From: Bradyrhizobium sp. YR681 | GTDB taxonomy: Bacteria; Pseudomonadota; Alphaproteobacteria; Rhizobiales; Xanthobacteraceae | NCBI RefSeq assembly: GCF_000282615.1 | Contig: NZ_AKIY01000203.1 | Coordinates: 1-37,322 of the forward strand | Reading direction: 5' to 3' | Length of the DNA: 37,322 nt | Shown: positions 1 through 8,116 of the stretch, piece after piece | How positions within the stretch are numbered: position 1 is the first letter of the stretch | How the letters are laid out: every line of letters begins with the position of its first letter | The notes under the pieces: model-generated | Told to the model about the DNA's origin: nothing | The model's database searches: none | What the model saw: the letters and a program-made list of their open reading frames with translations, nothing else | Translations under genes and position numbers: made by a program

Positions 1-371
1 CGGCCGAGCCGCCATGTCACGGCGAGTCCGATGACGCCGACGATCGCGCCGACCAGGCGTCGCGTCTCGAACAGCTCGAGCGGAATGACCTTGTGCAGGA
101 GGGCTGCGACCATGTCGAAGCCGCCGCCATACATATAGAGATTGGCGAAGGAGAGGGCCGCGGTGTCCCTGAAACCGGAACCGAACATGCGCAGCAGCAG
201 GTCGGCATATTCGGCGTGCGTGTAATCGTCCCAGCCGAGTCCGTAATCACGGAAGGTCAAGCCGGCGATCACGGCGACCGCGGCCAGCACCAGCATGGCG
301 AGATCGTCGCAAGTCCGTTCGACCGAGCGCCGCAGGGGCGTGTCGATCGCCGAAGTCGTGATGGATGTCAT
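1..371 (-). CDS. Membrane glycosyltransferase-like protein (GT39/ArnT type), N-terminal part, cut by window edge
   Basis: Only the first 123 codons are inside the window; the gene runs off the left edge. Reading the minus strand from the ATG at 371 gives a cytoplasmic start, a first membrane segment at about residues 25-41 (LAMLVLAAVAVIAGLTF), then a loop with GLGWDDYTHAEYAD, and another hydrophobic stretch at the cut end. An acidic pair followed by a nearby His in the first extracytoplasmic loop is typical of the GT-C lipid-linked sugar transferases (PMT/ArnT families), where the acidic residue is catalytic. The donor and acceptor cannot be told from this fragment. The family assignment is inferred from the loop motif and topology. 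It could instead be a related GT-C-fold protein of unknown function. Confidence 0.6.
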   Translation of the reverse strand, partial: MTSITTSAIDTPLRRSVERTCDDLAMLVLAAVAVIAGLTFRDYGLGWDDYTHAEYADLLLRMFGSGFRDTAALSFANLYMYGGGFDMVAALLHKVIPLELFETRRLVGAIVGVIGLAVTWRLG

Positions 372-689
372 GGCTATTGGTGACCCGGAATCCCCTCTTG
401 GCCCTGCTGGTGCGCGCGGGCCACTTCCCCGGAATCCCTATAGCGCAGTTCCATTACCAAGTAATTGGGCATTATGGCTAAATTCCTGATGCGACGCAGC
501 AAATCCTGGCAACCGGGAGCAGACTAGCAGTAACGATCCGTAGCTGAAGGGAATGTGAATAAGTCCCTGATTTCCTTCCTTTAAGGAACGCTGCCAACAA
601 TTGGCCGTTGGCGAGGAACACAGTATGACGGTATCGTGGCGTAGAGTTAGAGGATGTCGCGTGTAGATGCGCGGCTTGGGGTGAGTTCG
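372..689. other. Intergenic region, no gene seen
   Basis: This stretch separates the divergent membrane-protein gene and the next plus-strand gene. It is less GC-rich than its surroundings and has no reading frame with coding-like codon use. A short direct repeat (CCGGAATCCC) occurs near 390 and 430. Presumably it holds the two divergent promoters, but I cannot point to convincing -35/-10 boxes. Confidence 0.5.
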
Positions 690-1550
690 ATGACCTTGGC
701 ATTGTTGATCGCGGGCATCGTCGCCGCCGTGGCGGGCCTCCTTGCGGTCGCTTTTGGCTTTTCCGTCAGGGAATTCAGCCTCGGCAGCACTCTCATAATC
801 TCCGGCACGATCGGCGTCTGCTCCGGAATGTTACTGACTGGCCTCTACGTCGTGGTCGCGGAACTGAAGGGCATCGCCCGCCGGCTCGCGGGTTCGGCCG
901 CGGCCTCGGAGGTTCGGGTCAGGCCCGTTCTGCCGGGGCTCGCGGTGCCCGGCGCGCCGGAATCGGCTCCGGCGATGCGGACCGAGCCGATGGCTCCGCC
1001 AGCGCCTGCCGCGCTGCCGCCATGGCAGGGCGAAGCCCCCGTGCGCGAGCGACCGCGCGTCGATCCGGCGCCGGAGCCGGAAGCTCCGACGCCGCCCGCA
1101 GCTTCCGAGCCGCCGCGCCGGCGCAATTTGATGTTCGCCTCGACCTCGCGCAAGGAACGCGAACGCGCGGAGGCAAAGACCGGCGAAGGCGCATCGCAGC
1201 CGCACGCAGAGCCCGCAGCGCCTGCCACCCCGGACGCCCCGCCTGCAAGCTTCGACGACGCCTGGCCGAAGCCGGATCGCCTCCGCCCGGCTGAGCCGCC
1301 GGCCGGCGCCCGCCGCCCGCCGCCTCGCTCGCCCTCGACCTTTGCCGAGGCCGCCGCGCCGCCTGCGCCTGCGTCGGAGCCGGAGCCGGCGGAGCAGGCG
1401 CCCGTCACCGTGCTCAAATCCGGAATCGTCGACGGCATGGCCTATTCGCTCTATTCCGACGGTTCGATCGAAGCGCAGATGCCCGAGGGCATGATGCGCT
1501 TTGCCTCGATCGACGAGCTGCGCGCTCATCTCGACCAGCGCGGCGGCTGA
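690..1550 (+). CDS. Membrane-anchored Pro/Ala-rich protein of unknown function
   Basis: I prefer the ATG at 690, which has a purine-rich GGGGTGAG at proper distance, over an in-frame ATG at 654. The 286-residue product starts with two membrane segments (about residues 3-23 and 34-56). A long low-complexity linker rich in Pro, Ala, Glu and Arg follows (about 75-235). A short conserved-looking C-terminal block ends it (VDGMAYSLYSDGSIEAQMPE, then FASIDELRAHLD). The layout suggests an inner-membrane anchor with a flexible linker carrying a small folded domain on the cytoplasmic side. I do not recognise the function. The downstream gene (mucR) starts 190 bases later and probably has its own promoter. 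Confidence 0.75.
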   Translation: MTLALLIAGIVAAVAGLLAVAFGFSVREFSLGSTLIISGTIGVCSGMLLTGLYVVVAELKGIARRLAGSAAASEVRVRPVLPGLAVPGAPESAPAMRTEPMAPPAPAALPPWQGEAPVRERPRVDPAPEPEAPTPPAASEPPRRRNLMFASTSRKERERAEAKTGEGASQPHAEPAAPATPDAPPASFDDAWPKPDRLRPAEPPAGARRPPPRSPSTFAEAAAPPAPASEPEPAEQAPVTVLKSGIVDGMAYSLYSDGSIEAQMPEGMMRFASIDELRAHLDQRGG

Positions 1551-1740
1551 CGCTCGCCGCGCCCGAGCAATTTGGGCGATCGAGTGACTCGCCGAACAAG
1601 CAAAGCGCCGCGCTTCTTGTCACGTCCTCGATCATCAGCTCATATTCGTCAGTCCCGTATTTGGCCGAACATATTGTTGACACGGAACAGTTTGGTGTCG
1701 TCTCTCCGGTGAGACGCAAGGCGAGAGAAAGGTCGGGCCC

Positions 1741-2157
1741 ATGTCGGATGCCGGGGCTAAGAATTTCATTGAGCTGACGGCGAGCATCGTGTCGGCCTAT
1801 GTCGGCAACAACCCGACGCCGGCCGCCGAGATTCCGAACCTGATCAGCCAGGTGCATGGCGCACTGGTGCGTGTCTCGTCAGGCCGCATCGAGGCGGTGC
1901 CGCTCGAGCCGGCAAAGCCGGCGGTGTCGCTGAAGAAGTCGATCGCGCCGGACTATCTGGTGTGCCTCGAAGACGGCAAGCGCTTCAAGTCGCTGAAGCG
2001 GCATCTGCGCACCCAGTACAACATGACGCCGGAGCAATATCGCGAGAAATGGGGCCTGCCCGCCGACTATCCCATGGTCGCGCCGAACTATGCGGTGGCG
2101 CGCTCGCAGCTGGCCAAGCAGATGGGATTGGGACAGCAGCAGCGGAAGCGGAAGTAG
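1741..2157 (+). CDS. mucR: MucR/Ros-family zinc-finger transcriptional regulator
   Basis: The 138-residue product matches the MucR/Ros family in length and layout. It has an N-terminal helical oligomerisation part (FIELTASIVSAYVGNNPTP) and a C-terminal DNA-binding part with LVCLEDGKRFKSLKRHLRTQ followed by YNMTPEQYREKWGLP. In rhizobia this family controls exopolysaccharide, motility and symbiosis genes, usually as an AT-rich-target, H-NS-like regulator that also represses itself. The zinc-finger pattern here is Cys-x2-Asp-x9-His-x3-Gln instead of the classic Cys2His2. Some Mesorhizobium homologues (Ml proteins) are reported to fold without the full zinc set, so this may still be functional. 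The gene is monocistronic, with about 190 bases of upstream leader. Confidence 0.9.
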   Translation: MSDAGAKNFIELTASIVSAYVGNNPTPAAEIPNLISQVHGALVRVSSGRIEAVPLEPAKPAVSLKKSIAPDYLVCLEDGKRFKSLKRHLRTQYNMTPEQYREKWGLPADYPMVAPNYAVARSQLAKQMGLGQQQRKRK

Positions 2158-2173
2158 AGCTGGGCGCTGGATC

Positions 2174-2267
2174 CCGTAGGGTGGGCAAAGGCGCGTAGCG
2201 CCGTGCCCACGAGCTTTCTCTGATCATACTCAGATGGTGGGCACGCTCCGCTTTGCCCACCCTACGG
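2174..2267. repeat. Palindromic dispersed repeat between mucR and sufE
   Basis: The outer arms CCGTAGGGTGGGCAAAG (2174-2190) and CTTTGCCCACCCTACGG (2251-2267) are perfect 17-base inverted copies. An inner pair, GTGCCCAC (2203-2210) and GTGGGCAC (2237-2244), extends the fold. I recognise this type as a common Bradyrhizobium intergenic repeat. It lies between the ends of two convergent genes, so it may also act as a bidirectional terminator-like hairpin, although it has no T-run. Confidence 0.8.
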
Positions 2268-2274
2268 AAGCTCC

Positions 2275-2703
2275 CTACGACGCTTCCGCCAGCGCCTCTC
2301 TCGCATCCGTCTTGATGCGCTCGACCATCGAGCGCAGGCCGTTGGAGCGCTGCGGCGACAGATGGTCGCGAAAGCCGAACTCGTTGAACACGGCGATCGC
2401 GTCGGTATCGAGAATCTCCTGCGGCGTGCGGCCCGAATAGAGCGACAGCACGATCGCGACCAGCCCGCGCACGATGTGCGCATCGCTGTCGCCGCGATAT
2501 TTGAGGACCGGCGCGCCGCCATCGCGCGCGACCAGCTTCTGGAGCCAGACCTGGCTGACGCAGCCATTCACCTTGTTGGCGGCCGAGTGCTCCTCGTCGG
2601 GCATCGGTTCCAGGGTCCGTCCGAGTTCGATGACGTACCGGTAGCGGTCGTCCCACTCGTCCAGAAGCTCGAAATTGTCCCTGATTTCGTCGATCGTCGT
2701 CAT
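2275..2703 (-). CDS. sufE: SufE family cysteine-desulfurase sulfur acceptor
   Basis: This 142-residue protein has the SufE fold length and the signature loop NGCVSQVW with the sulfur-accepting Cys48. Other family motifs are the early EIRDNFELLDEWDDRYRYVI segment and the later RGLVAIVLSLYSGRTPQEI. In the SUF system SufE takes persulfide sulfur from SufS and passes it to the SufBCD scaffold for Fe-S cluster assembly in the cytoplasm. No other suf genes are in the window, so it stands alone here, as it often does in alphaproteobacteria. The ATG at 2703 gives the usual family start. The gene converges on mucR across a palindromic repeat. Confidence 0.92.
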   Translation of the reverse strand: MTTIDEIRDNFELLDEWDDRYRYVIELGRTLEPMPDEEHSAANKVNGCVSQVWLQKLVARDGGAPVLKYRGDSDAHIVRGLVAIVLSLYSGRTPQEILDTDAIAVFNEFGFRDHLSPQRSNGLRSMVERIKTDAREALAEAS

Positions 2704-2771
2704 GCTGGCCCATCGTTACCGTTCAGGCCAATATAGGGACGCGAAGCCGTGAAATCGATAGGGTTTCGGCC

Positions 2772-3209
2772 CTAATTCGCGCTCTGCGGGCCGCGCCATT
2801 CCAGCGCGAGGTCGTCCTGGCTCAGGGTATCGCGCGGCGCCTCGCTCGAGGCGGCATCGCCTTCGCCGGCCAGCGCGATCGAGCCGGTGTGATCGGGCGC
2901 CTTCTTGCTGTCGGTCTTCTCGTTCTTCTCGTTGGTGATCTGCTCTTTCTTGTCGTTGATCATCTGATAGATCTTCTTCGCGCCGTCCTGGGCGCGCTGG
3001 CCGATGATGGTCGCGGCCTGTCCGCCGACCTCGCAGGCCGCCGGTTGGCGTTTGCAGAACTGGCTCACGTCCGAGACGGCCGCGGTCGCAGCCTGCACCG
3101 CGTCGGCGGCGCCGATCTGCGGCAGCTTGTCCGATTCGGGTGTCTTGTCCCTGGGCAGGAGCACCAGCACCAACCCGAGCCAGAATGTGATGCGGAGCAG
3201 AAAGCGCAT
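2772..3209 (-). CDS. DUF5330-type small exported or membrane-anchored protein
   Basis: The ATG at 3209 begins a 145-residue protein with a hydrophobic N-terminal segment (MRFLLRITFWLGLVLVLLP), either a signal anchor or an uncleaved signal peptide. The core AVQAATAAVSDVSQFCKRQP, followed by ACEVGGQAA, contains two Cys that could form a disulfide and matches the small alphaproteobacterial DUF5330 family as I remember it. A Lys/Glu-rich helical stretch and an acidic tail follow. The function is unknown. A longer in-frame start at 3272 would place residues before the hydrophobic segment and is less likely. It is 62 bases downstream of sufE's start on the same strand, so it is not clearly in an operon with it. 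Confidence 0.75.
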   Translation of the reverse strand: MRFLLRITFWLGLVLVLLPRDKTPESDKLPQIGAADAVQAATAAVSDVSQFCKRQPAACEVGGQAATIIGQRAQDGAKKIYQMINDKKEQITNEKNEKTDSKKAPDHTGSIALAGEGDAASSEAPRDTLSQDDLALEWRGPQSAN

Positions 3210-3618
3210 CTTGTCGACCTGTATGTTAGATCCCGCCGCGGCGATTCCCGCAGGGCGCGTCGGACCTAGCAACTCTCGATAAATCGCAAGTGATTGCCTT
3301 CCGCTTAATTCGCGGAAAATTTACGCAAAAATCTTCGCGTTCCCCGGCCTCGTAAATTTTCCATTGATGCCGGGCTCCGTGGTCCTCCGGGCCCCGTGTC
3401 CACCAATTCGAAACCATGAGGAGGAGGGTGAAACCCTGTGTTCACCATCCTCAAGGAAGACGTCGTCAAATCGTCTAAAAAGCCCCGCGATGACACGGTG
3501 TCCGGCTGCACGCCTTGCCGCCTTAGCACTCGTTTAAGGTCGCTCTGACACGGTGGCTCAACGATAAGGAGGCGTTCCGGCACGTCTTCTCCGACGAGCA
3601 AGCCGAAGCGCGAGACCC
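3210..3618. other. Intergenic region between divergent DUF5330 and sensor-kinase genes
   Basis: There is no convincing gene here. It is AT-richer around 3290-3360. A short inverted repeat, GGTGAA/TTCACC, sits at 3427-3446. A strong Shine-Dalgarno-like AAGGAGG occurs near 3566-3572, but no ATG, GTG or TTG follows at a workable distance, and an in-frame stop at 3565-3567 blocks any upstream extension of the kinase gene. Confidence 0.5.
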
Positions 3619-5487
3619 GTGACAGTTTTGAGTATCATCCGCGATTGTCTCGATGCGCTGCTGCATCCCTCCGCGCGTTACGACGCGCTGACGCGAGCGC
3701 GTCATCGTGCCTTCATGGCGCCGCGGCTTCTGGGAAGCCTCGCTGCCTTCGCCGCATTTCCGGTTTATCTTGCCATGCGTGGCGCGCCGAGCGCGATCGA
3801 GGTCGCCGCTTTCGCCTGGCTGATCGCGCCCATCATGCTGTCCTGGTTCCTGTCGCGCACCGGGCGCTACGAAGGCGCGCATGTGCTGTCGTCGCTGGCG
3901 CTCGCCGGCCTGATCATGGCGGTCGCGATGACCACCGGCGGCATCGAATCATTCGCAGCGGTCTGGCTGGTCGTGGTTCCGCTCGAAGCTGCGCTGTCGG
4001 CCTCGCGCCGCGTCGCGGCCTTCGCCTCACTGCTCGCGCTGTCCTGCGCGGCGATGCTGATTCTCATCGGCCAGCTCGGCTGGCTGCCGCTCGACGAGCT
4101 CGGCGCCGCGGAGCGCGGCGTGCTGATGGCGTTCGGCGTCGCCTCGGCCACCCTCTATGCTGCGGGCCTTGCCTTCGGTGCGGAGTCGCTCGCGCGCACC
4201 AGCGTTGCGCTGCTGTCGCGCGAGGAGGAGCGCTATCGCCTGCTGGCGCGCAACATGAGTGACGTCATCTCGCGGCATCAGCGCAACGGCGCGGTGCAGT
4301 TCATTTCGCCGGCCGTCGAAGCCATGCTCGGCACATCGGTGACGCAACTGCACGGCCACGGCCTGTTCGATCGCGTCCATGTCGCCGATCGCCCGGCCTA
4401 TCTCACCGCCTTGTCGGATGCCGCGCGCGGCGACGTGCGCAGCGTCGAGTTCCGGTTGCGGCGGGAGCCCGTCGGTTCCGAGCGCGGGCAAGTCAATTAT
4501 CAGGTCGATTTCATCTGGGTCGAGATGCGCTGTCGGCCGCTCGACCAGGATCTGGGCCGTGACGCCATGCGCGAGGCCGACGTCGTCGCCGTGATGCGCG
4601 ACGTCACCGACCGCAAGCTTTCCGAGCAGGCGCTCGACCAGGCGCGCAGCGCCGCGGAAGCGGCCGATGCCGCCAAGACGCGCTTCCTCGCCACCATGAG
4701 CCACGAATTGCGTACGCCGCTCAACGCCATCATCGGCTTCTCCGAGATGATGGCGCAGGAGCAGACCCTGATGCTGGGCGCGGCCCAGCGCAAGGAATAT
4801 GCCCAGCTCATCAACGATTCCGGCCAGCATCTGCTGTCGGTCGTCAACGGCATCCTCGACATGTCGAAGATGGAATCGGGCAATTTCGAGATTGCGTCCG
4901 AGCCGTTCGCGCCGCGCGCCTCGCTGATGCATTGCTGCAATCTGCTGGCGCTGAAGGCCCGCGAGAACGGCATCGATCTCGTCACCGATGCGCCGCAGGA
5001 CCTGCCTGTCATGACCGGCGATCCGCGCGCCTTCAAGCAGATCGTGCTCAACCTCGTCGCCAACGCCATCAAGTTCACCGAGCGCGGCGGTCAGGTCTCC
5101 GTGACGGCCGCGGTGACCGGATCGCAGCTCACGCTGCGCATCAGCGACACCGGCGTCGGGATTGCACCTGACGATCTCAAGCGCATCGGCGCGCCGTTCT
5201 TCCAGGCCGGCAAGACCTATCAGCGCCGTCACGAAGGCACGGGCCTCGGCCTTTCCATCGTCAAGAGCCTCGTGGCATTGCATCTCGGCGAATTGACGGT
5301 ACAAAGCAGGTTAGGCGAGGGCACCGTCGTCACCGTCAAGCTGCCGCTGATCTACACGCCGCCGCAGGCCAAGCCTGCCGACAGAATGCCGGCCGAGAGC
5401 AAGATCGCGACCTTGACGCCGGTGCTGCGTCAGGAACCCCTGGAACAACTTCACGACCAACCTGCTGCGGTGAAGAAAAGTGCCTAA
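3619..5487 (+). CDS. PAS-domain membrane sensor histidine kinase, DivJ-like
   Basis: The first possible start is the GTG at 3619, since a stop lies in frame at 3565. The 622-residue protein has several N-terminal membrane helices (about 37-190), then a PAS domain (about 204-335). The dimerisation/phosphoacceptor box FLATMSHELRTPLNAIIGF follows with His362. The ATPase domain has an N box (LVANAIKFTERGG), a G1 box (DTGVGIAPDD) and a G2 box (GTGLGLSIVKSL). Its multi-helix N-terminus plus PAS plus kinase resembles DivJ, which in Caulobacter phosphorylates DivK and PleD to control the cell cycle. That link is inference. The C-terminus carries a non-conserved tail. The next gene overlaps it by 8 bases, suggesting co-translation. 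Confidence 0.75.
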   Translation: MTVLSIIRDCLDALLHPSARYDALTRARHRAFMAPRLLGSLAAFAAFPVYLAMRGAPSAIEVAAFAWLIAPIMLSWFLSRTGRYEGAHVLSSLALAGLIMAVAMTTGGIESFAAVWLVVVPLEAALSASRRVAAFASLLALSCAAMLILIGQLGWLPLDELGAAERGVLMAFGVASATLYAAGLAFGAESLARTSVALLSREEERYRLLARNMSDVISRHQRNGAVQFISPAVEAMLGTSVTQLHGHGLFDRVHVADRPAYLTALSDAARGDVRSVEFRLRREPVGSERGQVNYQVDFIWVEMRCRPLDQDLGRDAMREADVVAVMRDVTDRKLSEQALDQARSAAEAADAAKTRFLATMSHELRTPLNAIIGFSEMMAQEQTLMLGAAQRKEYAQLINDSGQHLLSVVNGILDMSKMESGNFEIASEPFAPRASLMHCCNLLALKARENGIDLVTDAPQDLPVMTGDPRAFKQIVLNLVANAIKFTERGGQVSVTAAVTGSQLTLRISDTGVGIAPDDLKRIGAPFFQAGKTYQRRHEGTGLGLSIVKSLVALHLGELTVQSRLGEGTVVTVKLPLIYTPPQAKPADRMPAESKIATLTPVLRQEPLEQLHDQPAAVKKSA

Positions 5488-6208
5488 GAAGTCTGCCAAG
5501 GACGAAGCTGCTCCGCGCCGCCGTGGCGCCAAGGCCGGTGCAAAGGCCGCGGTCATCGATGTCGAGACCGAGCGCAACCTCGTGATGCGCGTGCTGCTGC
5601 ACAGCCCGAAGGATACGCTGGCCGGCCTCGTCGCCGTCGCCGCGATCAGCGCGATCGTCGCCAATGCATTGTTCCTCCAGACCGGCCGGCATCCGGCGCC
5701 GATGTTCGGCACCGTGATCAATCTTCCCGCGCCCTCGTCGGTGCCGCTCTCGAACCCCATGCCGCGTCCGCGCCCGGTCGGCGCCGAGACCTCGCCGCTC
5801 GAGCCGAGGGCCACCGAGTTTCGCGTCGAGCCCAAACCTGCCGAGCGCGCCGCCGAGAAGCCGGCCGAAAGACCCGTCGAGGCGACCGCATCGACGCCGC
5901 GCGCGGCGGGCGATCCCATGACCAATCTGGTCAAGCAAACGACGTCGGCGCCGCAATCCGTTGCAATTGCGCGTCCGCCGGCGCCGATCCCGGTGCAGCA
6001 GAGCCCGGCCGCGCGGCGCATTGCCGGCGTCCAGCGCGCGCTGTCCGAATACGGCTACGGCAATCTGAAGATCACGGGTACGATGGCCGGCGAGACCCAG
6101 TCCGCGATCCAGAAATTCGAGCGCGAGCACAAGATGCCCGTCACCGGCCAGGTCTCCGACCGCCTGCTCCGCGAGCTCGCCGCCGCGATCGGCCATCCGG
6201 TCGAGTAA
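5480..6208 (+). CDS. Membrane-anchored protein with C-terminal peptidoglycan-binding domain
   Basis: A GTG at 5480, inside the end of the kinase gene, starts a 242-residue protein. A basic cytoplasmic N-terminus (PKKSAKDEAAPRRRG) is followed by one membrane segment at about residues 48-67. A long Pro/Glu/Ala-rich periplasmic linker follows. The C-terminus is a peptidoglycan-binding domain type 1 (about 178-238: RRIAGVQRALSEYGYGNL, then AIQKFEREHKMPVTG). Such domains bind cell-wall peptide or glycan non-covalently. Coupling to a DivJ-like kinase suggests a link between envelope state and cell-cycle signalling, which is inference only. No catalytic domain is visible. Confidence 0.8.
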   Translation: MPKKSAKDEAAPRRRGAKAGAKAAVIDVETERNLVMRVLLHSPKDTLAGLVAVAAISAIVANALFLQTGRHPAPMFGTVINLPAPSSVPLSNPMPRPRPVGAETSPLEPRATEFRVEPKPAERAAEKPAERPVEATASTPRAAGDPMTNLVKQTTSAPQSVAIARPPAPIPVQQSPAARRIAGVQRALSEYGYGNLKITGTMAGETQSAIQKFEREHKMPVTGQVSDRLLRELAAAIGHPVE

Positions 6209-6263
6209 TCGTCACGCTTGCGAAGGCTGGTGCTGATCGCGGCACTGGCCTATCGTGCGATTC

Positions 6264-6608
6264 ATGCGTTTGAAATCCAACATATGGGTCGCTGCCTATC
6301 TGCGCCGGTGCCAGACCGAGGGCGTGTTCGGCGCGGTGCGCCATCGCGGCGCCGAGGAGGCGGGGGCGGTCTTCGTGAAGGTGGCGCTGCTCGACGGCAA
6401 TGCGCTGCTCTACGTGCCGGCGCCGCAGACCTCTTATGACGACGGCCGGCCGGTCGATCGCTTCTTCGTGCCGGCCGGGCCGCTGCCGATGCCGGAGCCT
6501 GCCGTCGAGGAGCGCCTGACCAAGGAGCTTCGCTTCGATCCGGATGCCTGGATCGTCGAGACCGAAGACCGCGCCGGGCGGCACTTTCTGGAATTGGCGA
6601 AGACGTAG
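6264..6608 (+). CDS. DUF1491 family protein
   Basis: I chose the ATG at 6264 (MRLKSNIWVAAYLRRCQTEG), the usual start block of this family, over an in-frame GTG at 6255. The 114-residue protein has the alpha/beta pattern of DUF1491, with GAVFVKVALLDGNALLYVP and a C-terminal LRFDPDAWIVETEDR segment. The family is restricted to alphaproteobacteria and its function is unknown. It is probably cytoplasmic, since no signal or membrane segment is present. It lies 55 bases after the peptidoglycan-binding gene on the same strand and could be in the same transcript. Confidence 0.85.
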   Translation: MRLKSNIWVAAYLRRCQTEGVFGAVRHRGAEEAGAVFVKVALLDGNALLYVPAPQTSYDDGRPVDRFFVPAGPLPMPEPAVEERLTKELRFDPDAWIVETEDRAGRHFLELAKT

Positions 6609-6621
6609 CTGCTGCCTCGCC

Positions 6622-6658
6622 GTCATTGCGAACGTGGCGAAGCAATCCAGAATCTTTC
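6622..6658. repeat. Dispersed repeat, single arm (GTCATTGCGA...GAAGCAATCC type)
   Basis: GTCATTGCGAACGTGGCGAA followed by GCAATCCAGAATCTTTC matches two other copies in this window (16269-16310 and 29489-29551). It is the common rhizobial/bradyrhizobial intergenic element. Only one arm is present here, placed between the convergent DUF1491 and DUF2336 genes. Confidence 0.75.
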
Positions 6659-6678
6659 AGTGCAGGCGTGGGGAACGA

Positions 6679-7656
6679 TCAGCGATCCGATGATCCGCCG
6701 GTGCCGGTCCGCACCGCAGGCGCGGAGCCCGGCTGCACGCCCGGCCGCGTCTGGCTGGCGCCCGCACGCGCGCGCTGGCGTTCGCTGTCGTGCAGCGACG
6801 ACTGGTACTTTGCCCGCGTCACCGCGAGGGTCGAGCCGCGCCAGGCCGCCAGCAGCACCAGCGCGGAACGATCGCTGATGCGATCATAGAGCCGCGACAG
6901 CCGGTACACGTTGTTCACGGAGTTGCCGATCTCCGGCTTGAAGAACAACAGGATACGCTGGAAGTTCGGGCTCGGCATGTCGAGCGCGCGGGCGGCGACC
7001 GCGAGCGCCTCGCCGCCGGCATCGTCGACGATCTGCGCTGCGACGCGCGAGGGCAGGATCAGGCTGTCGCCGAGCTCGTAGATGAAGTTCTCGACATCGC
7101 CCGCGATCGCCGCCATCTCCAGGATCTGGATCGCGCGCTTGGCGCGCACGGTCGGAATCCGCGGCGCGGCCTTCAGCGGCGTCTGCGCCAGGTTGTGCAG
7201 GATCATCGCGCGTTCGGGCGCCCCGGCGCGGAAGAACATGTCGTGGATCTCGGCGGCGTCCTTCGGCTGCATCGCCATGTTGGCGGCCATGCGCTGCTCG
7301 GCCTCGGTCGGCGCGCGGGCCGGGGCGGGCGCTGCCGGGGCGCTGGGGATCTCGCGCGCGAGCGGGACCCTGCGGCCTTCCTGGGCCGCGACCAGCCCGA
7401 GCTTCTGGAGCACGGCGACGGGCGTCTGCGGATAGACCGCGAGCTTTGCCTTGATCGCCGCACGCGTCGCATCGTCGACCTGGTCGATCAGCCGCGTCGC
7501 AAGTTCGACGAATTGGCGCTGCTCGTCTTCGCTGTGGACGCGGGTCTGGACGTAGAGGTCGGTCAGCACGCGCAGCAGCGTCGGGCGAACATCGACGCCT
7601 TCGCGGCGGGACAGGTTCATCAGCCCGTCGAATCCGGGAAACAGCGACTTGGTCAT
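6679..7656 (-). CDS. DUF2336 domain-containing protein
   Basis: The 325-residue product begins MTKSLFPGFDGLMNLSRREG. It is almost entirely helical, with HEAT-like repetition in the middle (for example ATRLIDQVDDATRAAIKAKL and ALAVAARALDMPSPNFQRIL), which is the pattern of the alphaproteobacterial DUF2336 family. An Ala/Pro linker lies at about residues 105-120. The last 40 residues are basic and disordered. The function is unknown; some members are encoded near cell-cycle or motility genes. A perfect TTAA-N7-TTAA sequence lies 56-70 bases upstream of its start codon, suggesting control by CtrA. Confidence 0.85.
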   Translation of the reverse strand: MTKSLFPGFDGLMNLSRREGVDVRPTLLRVLTDLYVQTRVHSEDEQRQFVELATRLIDQVDDATRAAIKAKLAVYPQTPVAVLQKLGLVAAQEGRRVPLAREIPSAPAAPAPARAPTEAEQRMAANMAMQPKDAAEIHDMFFRAGAPERAMILHNLAQTPLKAAPRIPTVRAKRAIQILEMAAIAGDVENFIYELGDSLILPSRVAAQIVDDAGGEALAVAARALDMPSPNFQRILLFFKPEIGNSVNNVYRLSRLYDRISDRSALVLLAAWRGSTLAVTRAKYQSSLHDSERQRARAGASQTRPGVQPGSAPAVRTGTGGSSDR

Positions 7657-7711
7657 GGAGGCGTACGCAACTCGGAAAAGATACTGGGTGCCGAGCCTAG
7701 CTCAGGTTCCT

Positions 7712-7726
7712 TTAAAGGCTCGTTAA
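7712..7726. promoter_or_regulatory. CtrA-type binding site TTAA-N7-TTAA
   Basis: TTAAAGGCTCGTTAA is an exact match to the full CtrA consensus spacing known from Caulobacter and rhizobia. It lies in the spacer between the divergent DUF2336 gene (start 7656) and the small gene at 7912. A second half-site, TTAACCAT, occurs around 7836-7843, closer to the plus-strand gene. Confidence 0.5.
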
Positions 7727-7911
7727 GGAAAACGAGGCGTGAAGCCGGCCCTGCAAATTAAGGACTTGTCGTGCCGCAACGGGACGGGGCGACCCGTTCC
7801 GTGCGGTTACGGTCCAAGGGGGATGTTTACACCCCGTTAACCATGAGCTGATCTTAATGATCCGCATGTTGCAGGAGCGCATTTCATCGCGCGGCAATTA
7901 AGAGAGCTGAT

Positions 7912-8100
7912 ATGGGGACCATCATCGAATTTCCGGCCGGTCGCCGGGTAGGCTCGTCGGGGGACGTCACACCGCGCGCGGACATGGGGACGATACTGAT
8001 CCTTCCCGTGATCCGGATCGAGCGCGAGGCGGACGAGACCAGCGGCGATCGCGGGCCGGAAGCGGGCACAGCGCCGGGGCGCCGTCGTCGTCGCCGCTAG
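7912..8100 (+). CDS. Small conserved-looking protein of unknown function (62 aa)
   Basis: It starts MGTIIEFPAGRR, a block I associate with small hypothetical proteins in Bradyrhizobium. The ATG at 7912 follows a purine-rich AGAGAGCTGAT. The middle (MGTILILPVIRIERE) is a short beta-like segment that echoes the N-terminus, and the end is a run of arginines. No domain is recognised. It sits 16 bases before the lipoprotein gene on the same strand, so the two are probably co-transcribed. Its small size makes the call moderate. Confidence 0.6.
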   Translation: MGTIIEFPAGRRVGSSGDVTPRADMGTILILPVIRIEREADETSGDRGPEAGTAPGRRRRRR

Positions 8101-8116
8101 CATCCGGCTTCTTGCA

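Noticed and set aside
1677..1700. TTGACA box before mucR
   Set aside because: No acceptable -10 follows at 16-18 bases, so I do not list it as a promoter.
4027..5304. 425-codon minus-strand open frame
   Set aside because: Antisense shadow of the DivJ-like kinase, which has all kinase boxes.
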